A DNA stretch of 64,000 nucleotides from Spirosoma linguale DSM 74. GTDB lineage: Bacteria > Bacteroidota > Bacteroidia > Cytophagales > Spirosomataceae. The stretch lies in assembly GCA_000024525.1 (NCBI GenBank), contig CP001771.1, forward strand, positions 1 to 64,000, read 5' to 3'. A model generated the notes under the pieces. It searched no databases. It was given only the letters and a program-made list of their open reading frames with translations, and was not told where the DNA came from. Made by a program: the position numbers and the translations under genes. Each line of letters begins with the position of its first letter. Position 1 is the stretch's first letter. Below, piece by piece: positions 41,569-50,914 of the stretch.

Positions 41569-43511
41569 TGTGGAAGAAGATAAAGAAATGGTTCGGCTTC
41601 GGACCTAAGAATTACGTCGAAATTCCCGACGAAGAACGGCTGGCGATCATCGAGCGGTCAAGTATTCAGGTCTCGCGGGGGGTGTTCTATTCAACTATCA
41701 TCATCATCACGTCGTTTCTGCCGGTGTTTCTGCTGACCGGGCAGGAAGGAAAGTTATTTCACCCACTGGCCTGGACCAAAACGTTTATCCTACTGGTTGA
41801 TGCGGTGCTGGTCGTAACGCTGGCCCCGGTCATGCTGTCGCTGTTCATGAAGGGCCGCTTCAAGGATGACCATGCCAATCCGATCAACCGCTTTCTGGAG
41901 CGGATCTATGAACCCATTATTCGCTGGGTAATGCGCTGGCGCAAAACGACCATTGGTATCAACCTGTTAGCCCTGGCTATTAGTATACCAATGCTGATGA
42001 GTCTGGGTTCGGAGTTTATGCCGCCGTTGGACGAACAAAGCATTCTGTTCATGCCGGTTACGCTACCCGACGTATCGAACGCCGAAGCTAAACGGATTTT
42101 GCAGGTGCAGGATAAGTTGATTAAGTCGGTGCCGGAAGTCGATAAGGTGTTGGGGAAAGCAGGACGGGCATCGACGGCAACCGACAACTCACCGATTAGT
42201 ATGATCGAGACCATCATCATGCTCAAACCCAAAACGCAGTGGCGGGAAGGCATCACTAAGAAAGACCTCATCAACGAGTTGGATGCCAAACTTCAGATTC
42301 CGGGCGTGGTTAACGGCTGGACACAGCCCATTATCAATCGCATCAACATGCTCTCGACGGGTATTCGTACCGACGTAGGCATCAAAGTACACGGGCAGTC
42401 GCTCGACAGCATTTACGCCGTCTCGGAACAGGTGAAAGCAGCTTTGGAAGGCGTTCCGGGCGTGAAAGACCTGTACGTCGAACCCGTCACGGGCGGCAAG
42501 TATCTGACTATTGATGCAAACCGCGAGGCCCTGGGCCGCTACGGATTGAGCGTGGACGACGTGAATGGCGTGGTTGAATCGGCCATTGGCGGCTCTCCCA
42601 TCGGGCAGACCATCGAAGGACGACGGCGATTCTCGATCAACGTGCGGCTGGCGCAGGATTACCGCAACAGCATCGAACGCATCCGGCGCATTCCCATCGC
42701 TACGGCCGCATTCGGTACGGTTCCGCTCTCGGCAGTGGCGACGGTGAAGTTCGAGGATGGCCCCCCGATGATTACCTCCGACAATGCCCTGTTACGGGGG
42801 GCGGTGATGTTCAATGTTCGTGACCGCGATCTGGGGGGTACGGTGCAGGAAGCCATCAATAAAGTAGGGAAAGAATTGAAACTGCCCAACGGTTATTTTC
42901 TGGAATGGAGCGGGCAGTACGAAAACCTGATTCGGGGTAAGCAAACGTTGCTGATTATTGCCCCCGTGGTGCTGGTTATCATTTTTCTCTCGCTCTACCT
43001 CGCTTTTGGCTCGGCACGGGAAGCGTTTCTGAGTTTGATTACGATTCCCTTCGCGCTGATCGGCGGGGCCTACATGGTCTATTTCTACGGGGTGAACCTG
43101 TCGGTGGCCGTGGCGGTAGGTTTTATCGCCCTATTTGGAATTGCGGTCGAAACGGGCGTAGTGATGGTGATCTACCTCAACGATGCCATGAAACAATTGG
43201 TCGCCAAACGCGGCAACTCCCGCGAGACTATCAGCCGTGACGAACTACGCGAATACGTTATTAACGGCGCGGCCAAACGGCTTCGACCCAAAATCATGAC
43301 CGTATCGGTGGCCCTGTTCGGCTTAGTGCCGGTGCTGTGGGCATCGGGGGTTGGGAGCGACGTGATGCTGCCCATCGTGCTGCCCATGATCGGGGGGGTA
43401 TTGACCTCCTCCACGCACATTCTGTTGGTGACTCCGCTAATTTTTTTACTGACAAAAGAGTATGAACTTAAAAAATTTGGTAAACTGGATGTGCTGGAAG
43501 CCTCTCACTAA
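41569..43511 (+). CDS. cusA: CusA/CzcA-type RND efflux pump, C-terminal part (647 aa)
   Basis: The second part starts at an ATG six bases after the first part's stop (MWKKIKKWFGFGPKNY) and continues ERSSIQVSRGVFYSTIIIIT, TM5 onward, through the second porter domain (TATDNSPISMIETI, VDDVNGVVESAIGGSPIG) to TM12. The frame is open back to 41433. The two parts together cover the whole family length with no missing domain. A one-base frameshift or sequencing error is the simplest view; a working two-chain pump is possible because the stop and start are coupled. Confidence 0.82.
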
Positions 43512-44850
43512 CGGGCTGCTTGCCGCGCTGCTGGCAACGCAGGTTGTATTCAGCCAGACGCAGCCTCTGCCAACATTGCCCCAGCCGAAACCATCAGCCG
43601 TGCAGTCGCTGACGGGGACTGACCAATACGTGCGGCCTTCGGCCACTGTCTCATCAGGCCCGGTGCTGGCCTTAGACAGTGTACTGACCCACATCGACCA
43701 GTACAATCCGTTGCTAAAACCATTTGGCAGTCGGGCCGCTGCCGCCCGCGCTTACGCCGAGGGCGCGCGTAGCTGGATGGCCCCGATGGTGGGCGTGGGT
43801 ACGTTTATGGCACCGTATCCGATGCAGATGATTATGGACGAGCGCGATAAGGGCTTCGGGATGGTGTCTGTCGAGCAGGATATTCCGAATCCTTTTAAGC
43901 AACGGGCTACCCGCATCTACCAGCAATCGAAAGCAGGCGTAGAAGAAGCCGGGCGGGGCATCACGCTCAACCGGCTGCGCTCCGATGCCAAGCAACTCTA
44001 TTTCGACTGGCTCGTGCTGGAAAAACGGCGGGGGGTGCTGGCCGAAAATAAGCGCATTCTGCAATTGATGAAAAAGCTGGCCGACATCCGCTACCCCTAT
44101 CAACAGGGCAGTTTGGGCAATATCTACAAGGCGGAAGGGCGGCTCTACGAACTGGACAACATGGTCACGATGACCGAGGCCGAAATTGAGCGCAAACGCA
44201 TCGGGCTGAATACGCTGATGAACCGGCCCAAAACTGAACCGTTCCAAATCGACACGACCTACCGCCCGGCACAGCCTCAGCCCGTTGTTCCGACAACCGA
44301 AGAGATTGGTGGCCGACGCAGCGATATTCTCCGCATGGACAAACAGATTCTGAGTATGCAGGCGGGTATCGAATCGCAGAAAGCGCAGGCCCGGCCCGAC
44401 TTCCGCATCCGTTTCGACCATATGCAACCCTTTTCGGGCGTGAAGAGCATGATGCCCACCCAGTTTACGCTGATGGGCATGATTTCGATACCGATTGTAC
44501 CCTGGGCCTCCCGGATGTACAAAGCCGAGATCAAGGGAATGCAGCAGGACATTGAAGCCATGCGCTACGAACGCGAAGGCATGCTCAACGAAACGCAGGG
44601 CATGGTAGCCGAGATGCTGACCGACATACGGAACATGAACATTCAGTTGGCAAATTACGAACGGCGGGTCATTCCGACGCTTCGCAAAAACTACGATACC
44701 CAACTGATTAACTACGAGCAGAATAAAGGCGAACTACCCCTCGTCATTGATGCCTGGGAAACGCTGAATATGACGCAGATGGACTACCTGACGCGCCTAC
44801 AAGACTATTATCGCATGATTGTGAGCTATGAGCGAGAACTGGAGAAATAA
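43462..44850 (+). CDS. TolC-like outer-membrane efflux protein, CusC-type (462 aa)
   Basis: A signal region ends near VVFSQTQ (residue 33), and the body has the long helical repeats of the OEP family (AYAEGARSWMAP, SDAKQLYFDWLVLEKR, and repeated later). It would form the outer-membrane tunnel for the RND pump. It overlaps the end of cusA by 50 bases and the next adaptor gene by 23. Confidence 0.88.
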   Translation: MNLKNLVNWMCWKPLTNGLLAALLATQVVFSQTQPLPTLPQPKPSAVQSLTGTDQYVRPSATVSSGPVLALDSVLTHIDQYNPLLKPFGSRAAAARAYAEGARSWMAPMVGVGTFMAPYPMQMIMDERDKGFGMVSVEQDIPNPFKQRATRIYQQSKAGVEEAGRGITLNRLRSDAKQLYFDWLVLEKRRGVLAENKRILQLMKKLADIRYPYQQGSLGNIYKAEGRLYELDNMVTMTEAEIERKRIGLNTLMNRPKTEPFQIDTTYRPAQPQPVVPTTEEIGGRRSDILRMDKQILSMQAGIESQKAQARPDFRIRFDHMQPFSGVKSMMPTQFTLMGMISIPIVPWASRMYKAEIKGMQQDIEAMRYEREGMLNETQGMVAEMLTDIRNMNIQLANYERRVIPTLRKNYDTQLINYEQNKGELPLVIDAWETLNMTQMDYLTRLQDYYRMIVSYERELEK

Positions 44851-46288
44851 GAACAGGCTGGGGCCAATGGCCTGCCTCGTCGGACTTGCCCTGCTTCTGC
44901 TGGCAGGCTGCCAGGCAAACAACGACAACAAAGAAGTAACGGCACCAGCTAACCCAAATCAGACAGGCCATCAGCATGGTACAGCGGGGGCGGTTGAGTC
45001 GGACCACGACGAATATACCTGCCCCATGCACCCACAAATTGTGCAGGACAAGCCTGGTTCGTGTCCCATCTGCGGAATGGATCTGGTGACAAAAGTGACC
45101 ACTGGTGGCGACAGCCTGACGGTCAATGCCGACCTCAAAGCCCTGTTACAACCCACAAACTCGGTGGTAGTGGCTAACATCGCGACCGTGCAGCCCGAAC
45201 AGCGCACGGCCTCGGTATCCGTGCAGGCCAACGGCATTGTGACCTACGACACCCGGCGGCTCTACTCGATTCCGGCCCGGTTTGGCGGTCGGGTCGAAAA
45301 GCTGTATGTCCGGGTCAACTACCAGCCCATCCGTAAAGGCCAGAAACTACTCGAACTCTACAGCCCCGACATCGTCACGGCCCAGCGCGAACTGCTCTAT
45401 TTACTCGATGCTGACGCGGGGAATGCCCCCCTGATTGCCGCAGCGAAGCAGAAGCTACGGCTGCTTGGCTTAACCGACGGGCAGATTGACGAACTAACCC
45501 GCAGCCGGAAGCCTAGCTACGCGCTGGCCGTGTACAGTCCCTATGACGGGTACGTCGTTGAAGAATCGGCGGGTGCGCCGTCGGGGCAGTCCGGCGATCC
45601 GGCTATGCCTGCTGCTGGCGGCATGGGTAGTGCCGGAGCCAGTGGTGGAATGGGGGGCGGTATGTCGGGCGGGGGAACCCCGCCGACTACGGATGAAATC
45701 ACGTTCGCTACACCAACTCCCGCGCCGGGGAGTGGGGCCGCCGGTGGTTCGTTGCTACTCCGCGAGGGGCAATATGTACAAACCGGACAAACCTTATTCC
45801 GGGTGGTTAACCCCAGCCGGTTGTGGGCCGAGTTTCGGCTCTACGCCCGCGATGCGGTTGGCATCAAACCCGGCGACGAACTGACCATTTCGTTCGACCA
45901 GACGGGCGAGGCTATGCGCCGGGCGCGGGTCAGTTTTGTGGTGCCTTTCATCGAAGGAAACGGACAGTTCGTTACGGTACGGGCGTATCTGCCGGGGGGT
46001 AACTCCGTGCGGGTAGGCCAACTGGCCCGCGCTACGCTTCGGCGGTCGGGCGTAGAGGAGCTTTGGCTACCCGCTACGGCCATACTCGATTTAGGCAACG
46101 AGCAGGTCGCCTTTGTGCAACAGCAAGACGCTTCCAATACCTTCCGGCCCGTGCGGGTACAGACCGGCCAGCAGGCAGGTGGGTACATTGCCATTACAAA
46201 AGGGCTGACCGATGAGCAGGTTGTTGCCCGCAATGCCCAATTTTTAATTGACAGCGAAAGTTTTGTCAACGCAGCAACCACGAAATAG
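44828..46288 (+). CDS. CusB-type membrane fusion (adaptor) protein 1 (486 aa)
   Basis: A lipoprotein signal (LLLLAGC) is followed by a YHS-like metal-binding motif, CPMHPQIVQ...SCPICGMDL at about 61-81, then barrel-sandwich and beta-barrel domains (RVEKLYVRVNYQPIRKGQKL). A Gly/Met-rich insert near 245-285 (GGMGSAGASGGMGGGMSGGG) is unusual and might bind copper or form a flexible loop. It joins the pump and the outer-membrane tunnel. Confidence 0.88.
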   Translation: MSENWRNKNRLGPMACLVGLALLLLAGCQANNDNKEVTAPANPNQTGHQHGTAGAVESDHDEYTCPMHPQIVQDKPGSCPICGMDLVTKVTTGGDSLTVNADLKALLQPTNSVVVANIATVQPEQRTASVSVQANGIVTYDTRRLYSIPARFGGRVEKLYVRVNYQPIRKGQKLLELYSPDIVTAQRELLYLLDADAGNAPLIAAAKQKLRLLGLTDGQIDELTRSRKPSYALAVYSPYDGYVVEESAGAPSGQSGDPAMPAAGGMGSAGASGGMGGGMSGGGTPPTTDEITFATPTPAPGSGAAGGSLLLREGQYVQTGQTLFRVVNPSRLWAEFRLYARDAVGIKPGDELTISFDQTGEAMRRARVSFVVPFIEGNGQFVTVRAYLPGGNSVRVGQLARATLRRSGVEELWLPATAILDLGNEQVAFVQQQDASNTFRPVRVQTGQQAGGYIAITKGLTDEQVVARNAQFLIDSESFVNAATTK

Positions 46289-46290
46289 CC

Positions 46291-48114
46291 ATGAGTAAAC
46301 GATGGATATATGGCTGGGCAGCCCTGCTGGTGCTGCTCAATACCGCCTGCCAGTCGGGTGGAAAGGCCACAACAAAAAATGATGATTCGACCCGCATAGC
46401 CGCCAGCGACGAGCATGGCGGCCATAATCACGGGCCAGACGGGGCGGAAAAAATTACGTACACCTGCCCCATGCACCCGCAAATTGTCCAGGACAAGCCC
46501 GGCTCCTGCCCCATCTGCGGCATGGATTTGGTGCCGGTGGCGAAGACCGGCGAAAAAGCCACAGAGATTATGCTTAGCGAAAGCCAAATGCAGCTTGCCA
46601 ACGTGATGGTTCAGCCGGTAGCGTCGGGCAATATTGGTAATAGTACCATTCTGAACGCCCGGCTTGCCGCCGATGAGCAACAAACGGATGTCATCAGCAG
46701 CCGGGTAGCGGGCCGTATTGAGCGGCTCTATGTGAAAGAGACGGGTCAGCCCATCCGCAAAGGGCAGGTACTGTATGAGATTTACAGCGAACCCCTGCTT
46801 ACTCAGCAGCAGGAATACCTGTTAGCCCTCCGGCAGGTCGAAGAACTGAACGAACCACGCTATGAAGACTTTCGCCGGGCTTCTGAACAGAAACTTAAAC
46901 TGTATGGCATGACCGCTGAACAGATTGCCGGGTTAGCCAAAACCCGGACAGTACAGCCGCGCATTCCATTTGTGGCACCGGCGGGTGGCACGGTTACGGA
47001 AATTGAGGCCAGCGAGGGACAGTACGTGGGTGAAGGGGCATTGCTGTATCGATTGGCGAACCTGGGCCAGCTTTGGGTCGAAGCCGAATTGTATGCGGGT
47101 GAAGCCCGGTTTGTGAAAGTAGGTGACCGGGTGCCGGTACAGGTGGTGGGCTATGAAAACAGTCCGATGATGAATGCGCGGGTGACGTTTATTAACCCCG
47201 AATACCGGGCCGGTAGTCAGGTACTGGTGATGCGGGCGGTGCTGCCCAATCCGGGGGGACGTTTCCAGCCCGGTCAGCAGACACGGGTGCTGCTTCGGCA
47301 CGGTGTGCAGCGCGGGCTAACGTTGCCGGTCGATGCCGTGGTGCGGGCGGGCGATGGAGCCGTCGTGTTCGTGCAGACCGGTCAGGGAATCTTTCAACCG
47401 CGACGTGTCGAGACGGGTACCGAAACCGATCAGCAGGTCGCTATCACAAAAGGGCTTACCGGCGACGAATCGGTGGCTATGTCGGGGGCCTATCTGCTGT
47501 ACAGCGAACTGATTCTTAAAAAGGGCATCAACCCGATTACGGCCAAGCCCGATGAGGAAGGCGTAAAATCCACGCCAAATACGGAAGCAAATCCCACCGC
47601 ACCGGCGGGGATGCGGCCTTCCGACCGGCCCGTTGCTGAAACGGTAGCCCCAAAGAGCCACAAAGCCCCTGAAGGGTTTAAGAAGCAACTAACCGCTGTG
47701 TACGAAGCCTCGCTGAAACTGACGGAAGCCTTTGTCGGCTCCAACCCAGGCCAAAGCAAGGCCGCTGCGGGCGGGGTCGAAAAAGCGTTGTCAGGCGTAA
47801 ACATGATGCAACTTTCCGGGCAGGCGCATACGGATTGGATGACGTACCTGAACACCATGAGCGCGGGCCTGAAAGCCCTTAACACGACCACTGATCTGGA
47901 AAAACAACGAACCGCCTACGCGCAGTTTGAGGATGGATTGTACCGGAGCGTCAAAGCGTTTGGCGTGACTGACAAACCGGTGTATCGGCAGTTCTGCCCC
48001 ATGGCCCTCAACAACAAAGGCAGCTATTGGCTTAGCGACAAAAAGCCTATTCGCAACCCGTATTTCGGGAATCAGATGCTGACCTGCGGGGAAACGAAGG
48101 AAGAAATTAATTGA
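46291..48114 (+). CDS. CusB-type adaptor protein 2 with C-terminal DUF3347 domain (607 aa)
   Basis: A second adaptor follows two bases after the first. It has a lipobox (LNTACQ), a His-rich stretch (DEHGGHNHGPDG), the same CPMHPQ...CPICGMDL motif, and adaptor domains to about residue 410. A Pro-rich linker then joins a DUF3347 domain (about 455-607) ending QFCPMALNNKGSYWLSD and RNPYFGNQMLTCG, like the free protein at 33593. The fusion probably brings copper to the pump mouth. Confidence 0.88.
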   Translation: MSKRWIYGWAALLVLLNTACQSGGKATTKNDDSTRIAASDEHGGHNHGPDGAEKITYTCPMHPQIVQDKPGSCPICGMDLVPVAKTGEKATEIMLSESQMQLANVMVQPVASGNIGNSTILNARLAADEQQTDVISSRVAGRIERLYVKETGQPIRKGQVLYEIYSEPLLTQQQEYLLALRQVEELNEPRYEDFRRASEQKLKLYGMTAEQIAGLAKTRTVQPRIPFVAPAGGTVTEIEASEGQYVGEGALLYRLANLGQLWVEAELYAGEARFVKVGDRVPVQVVGYENSPMMNARVTFINPEYRAGSQVLVMRAVLPNPGGRFQPGQQTRVLLRHGVQRGLTLPVDAVVRAGDGAVVFVQTGQGIFQPRRVETGTETDQQVAITKGLTGDESVAMSGAYLLYSELILKKGINPITAKPDEEGVKSTPNTEANPTAPAGMRPSDRPVAETVAPKSHKAPEGFKKQLTAVYEASLKLTEAFVGSNPGQSKAAAGGVEKALSGVNMMQLSGQAHTDWMTYLNTMSAGLKALNTTTDLEKQRTAYAQFEDGLYRSVKAFGVTDKPVYRQFCPMALNNKGSYWLSDKKPIRNPYFGNQMLTCGETKEEIN

Positions 48115-48152
48115 CCATTCGCGTCGTACTACTGGCTTAAAAAGTAACGTCT

Positions 48153-49346
48153 ATGGCTGCACCTCTACCCATCCGAACATCTTTGTTTCAGTCAATGAAC
48201 AGACAACTTACCCGCTTACCCATCAAGCTGGTTAAACGGGTACTAAGTAGAGGCTCCCGTTGGCTCTATCGCCGACTTGGCGTTCAGTTTCTGGACAAGC
48301 CCCAAACAGCCGCTTATCTTGCCCCTTACCAGCGGAGTATGTACCCAGCCAATCGGCTTTCCCTAACGGAAGTCATTGACCTCGCCGATCCGTCGAAGGT
48401 GTATTTTGCGGCCACCCAGGACGAGAGCGAACCCGTGTCGGTCTGGTTAGTGGAACAGGCCAACGGGGCGTTCTCGCAACTGCCCTATGGGAGTATTCGT
48501 GACAAACAGCACGTTCTCTGCACCGACATCAATACGGATGACTTCTACCGGAACGTCCTCCACCGAAAAAAACGTCAGCAGATCAGCAGCACAGCCTTGA
48601 TAGCTCCCTGGAGTCATTACTTAGATGGCGTAGTTTGGGGCGGCTATTATGACTTTGTGATGTTGGTGGCGGGGAAGTTAGCCCGGATAAAAGACGCCAT
48701 TCCTGAAACCCTATTCAAGGAAGCCCTTGTTGCATACCCGTTGTTTAAAACGGCTTACGAACGGGAGTATCTTTCCTTACTGGGCATAGAGCCGACCCGC
48801 CTACTGGACAGCCGCACGACGCAGGTGCGTTTCGAGCAATGTGTATTAGCCAATACGGGCCACTGGTTTTATCCAAATAAAGCGGATATCGATGCGCTCC
48901 GTAAACATATCTTACCTAAACTACCGCCACCAACCGGCAAACGAAACCGGATATATATTAGTCGGGCGGGTCGTCGTCGGGTACGCAATGAACCTGACTT
49001 AATCAACCTCCTACTACAATATCATATTGAGGTGATCGAGGACAAACCGCGCTCAGTGGCTGAACAGATAGCTATTTACCAAAATGCCGGTTTTATCATT
49101 GGCCCTCACGGGGCTTCATTCGTTAACATCCTTTGGTGCCAGCCCGGTACGCATCTGTTTGAATTGTTTGCACCGACTTATTTCCCCGACTTCTACCGAA
49201 ATATGGCGGAACAACTCGGCCTTCGTTATTCAGCTTACTTTCACGGTCCAGCCGAAACGGGAGGTTGGGCTGAAGGACTGGAAGACGATATATATGTCTC
49301 TGTTTCAGAAATAGATCAATGTCTGGAGAAATTGTTGAATAAGTAG
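48153..49346 (+). CDS. Glycosyltransferase family 61 protein (397 aa)
   Basis: The C-terminal half has the GT61 signature: RIYISRAGRRRVRNEPDLI near 270 and GFIIGPHGASFVNILW near 318, followed by LFELFAP. The family transfers sugars to proteins or glycans. The start may be the first ATG or the one at 48195. It lies 38 bases after the adaptor gene, so it may be co-expressed with efflux. No direct tie to copper is visible. Confidence 0.8.
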   Translation: MAAPLPIRTSLFQSMNRQLTRLPIKLVKRVLSRGSRWLYRRLGVQFLDKPQTAAYLAPYQRSMYPANRLSLTEVIDLADPSKVYFAATQDESEPVSVWLVEQANGAFSQLPYGSIRDKQHVLCTDINTDDFYRNVLHRKKRQQISSTALIAPWSHYLDGVVWGGYYDFVMLVAGKLARIKDAIPETLFKEALVAYPLFKTAYEREYLSLLGIEPTRLLDSRTTQVRFEQCVLANTGHWFYPNKADIDALRKHILPKLPPPTGKRNRIYISRAGRRRVRNEPDLINLLLQYHIEVIEDKPRSVAEQIAIYQNAGFIIGPHGASFVNILWCQPGTHLFELFAPTYFPDFYRNMAEQLGLRYSAYFHGPAETGGWAEGLEDDIYVSVSEIDQCLEKLLNK

Positions 49347-49373
49347 TTTTAAATCTTAAAAACACTGTAACCC

Positions 49374-50627
49374 ATGACTCCTTTTGCCCGTGTTGCCCGA
49401 CGATATTGGTATGCACTGCTCGCATTTTTCGTACTGTCCGTTATATTTTCCATTCGTGAAGCTCAGACACAGGATGCCAACGGAGATGCTTACATCTACT
49501 GGGCCGTTGGGGGTAAGTTTTTAAACGACCAGCCGCTTTATGACCCGGTTCCCGGATCACAGGAGTTTCTATATCCGCCAATAGCCGTTCTGTTTTGCCA
49601 GTTTTTGGCTTTATTCCCCTTTCCGGTAGCCGTTGGGCTATTTACGTTTCTTAATTTTATGGCATGGCTGGCTTTGCTATGGCTTACTTACCGCTTTTTG
49701 GGTATCTACTTTCCCGGAGCCGCCTTGCAGTCGGCTATGCTGGTTGGGGCTGTGGCAACAATTCGTTATTTCTGGCATAATATTGTCTGGGTAAATGTTA
49801 ACGAACTGGTCGCCCTGGCCAGCATTGGGGGGCTTTATTGGTATCTGAAAGGCCGGCAAACCATTGGCTTAGGGTTGCTTACGTTAGCCACCTGGGTGAA
49901 AGTAATGCCCTTGTTACTCATCGGAATACTGTTCATTCGCAGGCCCCGGCACACAATTAGTTGGGTGCTGGTATTTAGCGGTTCGTTTGCCATTATTCTG
50001 TTTGGATTTAGAGGTGTAAGTCAGGGTGTTCAGGATCATTTCGACTACTGGCATATTACGTTTAGGCCGTTTTTGCTGGGCGGTAAGGTCTTTACCGACT
50101 GGATTGCTTTCGGTATATCGGCTACCTTGTCGAAGCTGCTGACAGCCCACCCCGATATTAATGGTGTTCGGTATCATATCGTGAGCTGGCCTCCGGCGTT
50201 AGTCGGAAAAATCAGTCTGGTCATACGCCTGATTCTGGTCAGCACAACGTATTACTATGCGTGGCGTACACGTCGACAGAAAATAGTACCCCTATCGGTG
50301 TTACTAACTACCTACCTGACGATGCTTTTGGTAGCTGGTGTTTCCTGGGAGGGCCATCATGTTACGTTGCTGCTGGTTATCACGGGCCTGTACCAGCGCC
50401 TGACTGAGATAGGATTGCTTCGGTTACGGCGGTGGTTTGCCATAATCAGTATCGGCGTTGGGCTGATGACCAGCGACCTGTTGGGAAGCCATCTGTCTGA
50501 TTATGTGCAGGCATTCAGCCTGATTACCTACAATGTATTGTTTCTATACATAATCGCTGTGTGGGTTAATCAACGGTTGACAACGACAGAACATCAAATA
50601 AGTATGAACACGACAACGGCTGTGTAA
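49374..50627 (+). CDS. Glycosyltransferase family 87 (DUF2029) membrane protein (417 aa)
   Basis: About ten hydrophobic helices and the motif DANGDAYIYWAVGGKFLNDQPLYDP after the first helix fit the GT-C type GT87 mannosyltransferase family, which uses lipid-linked sugars. It follows the GT61 gene by 27 bases. Together they suggest surface glycan or glycoprotein modification carried along with the efflux genes. Confidence 0.8.
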   Translation: MTPFARVARRYWYALLAFFVLSVIFSIREAQTQDANGDAYIYWAVGGKFLNDQPLYDPVPGSQEFLYPPIAVLFCQFLALFPFPVAVGLFTFLNFMAWLALLWLTYRFLGIYFPGAALQSAMLVGAVATIRYFWHNIVWVNVNELVALASIGGLYWYLKGRQTIGLGLLTLATWVKVMPLLLIGILFIRRPRHTISWVLVFSGSFAIILFGFRGVSQGVQDHFDYWHITFRPFLLGGKVFTDWIAFGISATLSKLLTAHPDINGVRYHIVSWPPALVGKISLVIRLILVSTTYYYAWRTRRQKIVPLSVLLTTYLTMLLVAGVSWEGHHVTLLLVITGLYQRLTEIGLLRLRRWFAIISIGVGLMTSDLLGSHLSDYVQAFSLITYNVLFLYIIAVWVNQRLTTTEHQISMNTTTAV

Positions 50628-50631
50628 TGCG

Positions 50632-50754
50632 ATGAAAGACTGCTGCAAAACAGGTGACGTACCGCCGACACCTCCCTGGAAAAAGTACTTGAACTGGTTG
50701 CTCTACGCGGTATTAGGGGGGATTGTTCTACTGGCTGCCTGGCAGTCGACATAG
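50632..50754 (+). CDS. Very small membrane protein with N-terminal Cys pair (40 aa)
   Basis: The ATG lies four bases after the GT87 stop. MKDCCKTGD gives two adjacent cysteines, then a PPTPPWKKYLNW segment and one membrane helix (LLYAVLGGIVLLAAW). Similar tiny DCCKTG proteins occur in Bacteroidota, to my recollection, without known function. The Cys pair facing the cytosol could bind copper. Confidence 0.6.
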   Translation: MKDCCKTGDVPPTPPWKKYLNWLLYAVLGGIVLLAAWQST

Positions 50755-50792
50755 TGTTCACGCTTTTAGGGCTGTGGTGGTTGCATAATTGA

Positions 50793-50835
50793 AAAATAAG
50801 GCGGCTGGTTCAACAGCCGTCACACTCCTTATTTA
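50793..50835 (+). terminator. Terminator of the efflux operon
   Basis: AAATAAGG and CCTTATTT enclose an inner hairpin GGCTG-GTTCAA-CAGCC. The right arm ends in TTATTT. It follows the 40-residue protein by 38 bases. Confidence 0.7.
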
Positions 50836-50855
50836 GAATAGTTCTATAAAAAAGA

Positions 50856-50885
50856 TTGCCCGTTTCAATGGTACACCTATCTTTG
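50856..50885 (+). promoter_or_regulatory. Promoter of the TonB-dependent receptor gene
   Basis: TTG at 50856-50858 and a perfect -7 box TATCTTTG at 50878-50885 are 19 bases apart, the normal Bacteroidota spacing. No copper half-sites are present, so this gene is outside the proposed copper regulon. Confidence 0.7.
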
Positions 50886-50914
50886 CGTAGTTTTGAATCA
50901 GTCTAAATAAAACT

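Noticed and set aside
43714..44703. Long open frame (329 codons) on the minus strand opposite the TolC-like gene
   Set aside because: Antisense shadow caused by GC-rich third positions; no recognisable protein features.
45841..46683. Minus-strand frame of 280 codons across the two adaptor genes
   Set aside because: It crosses the junction of two clear plus-strand genes and has no family features.
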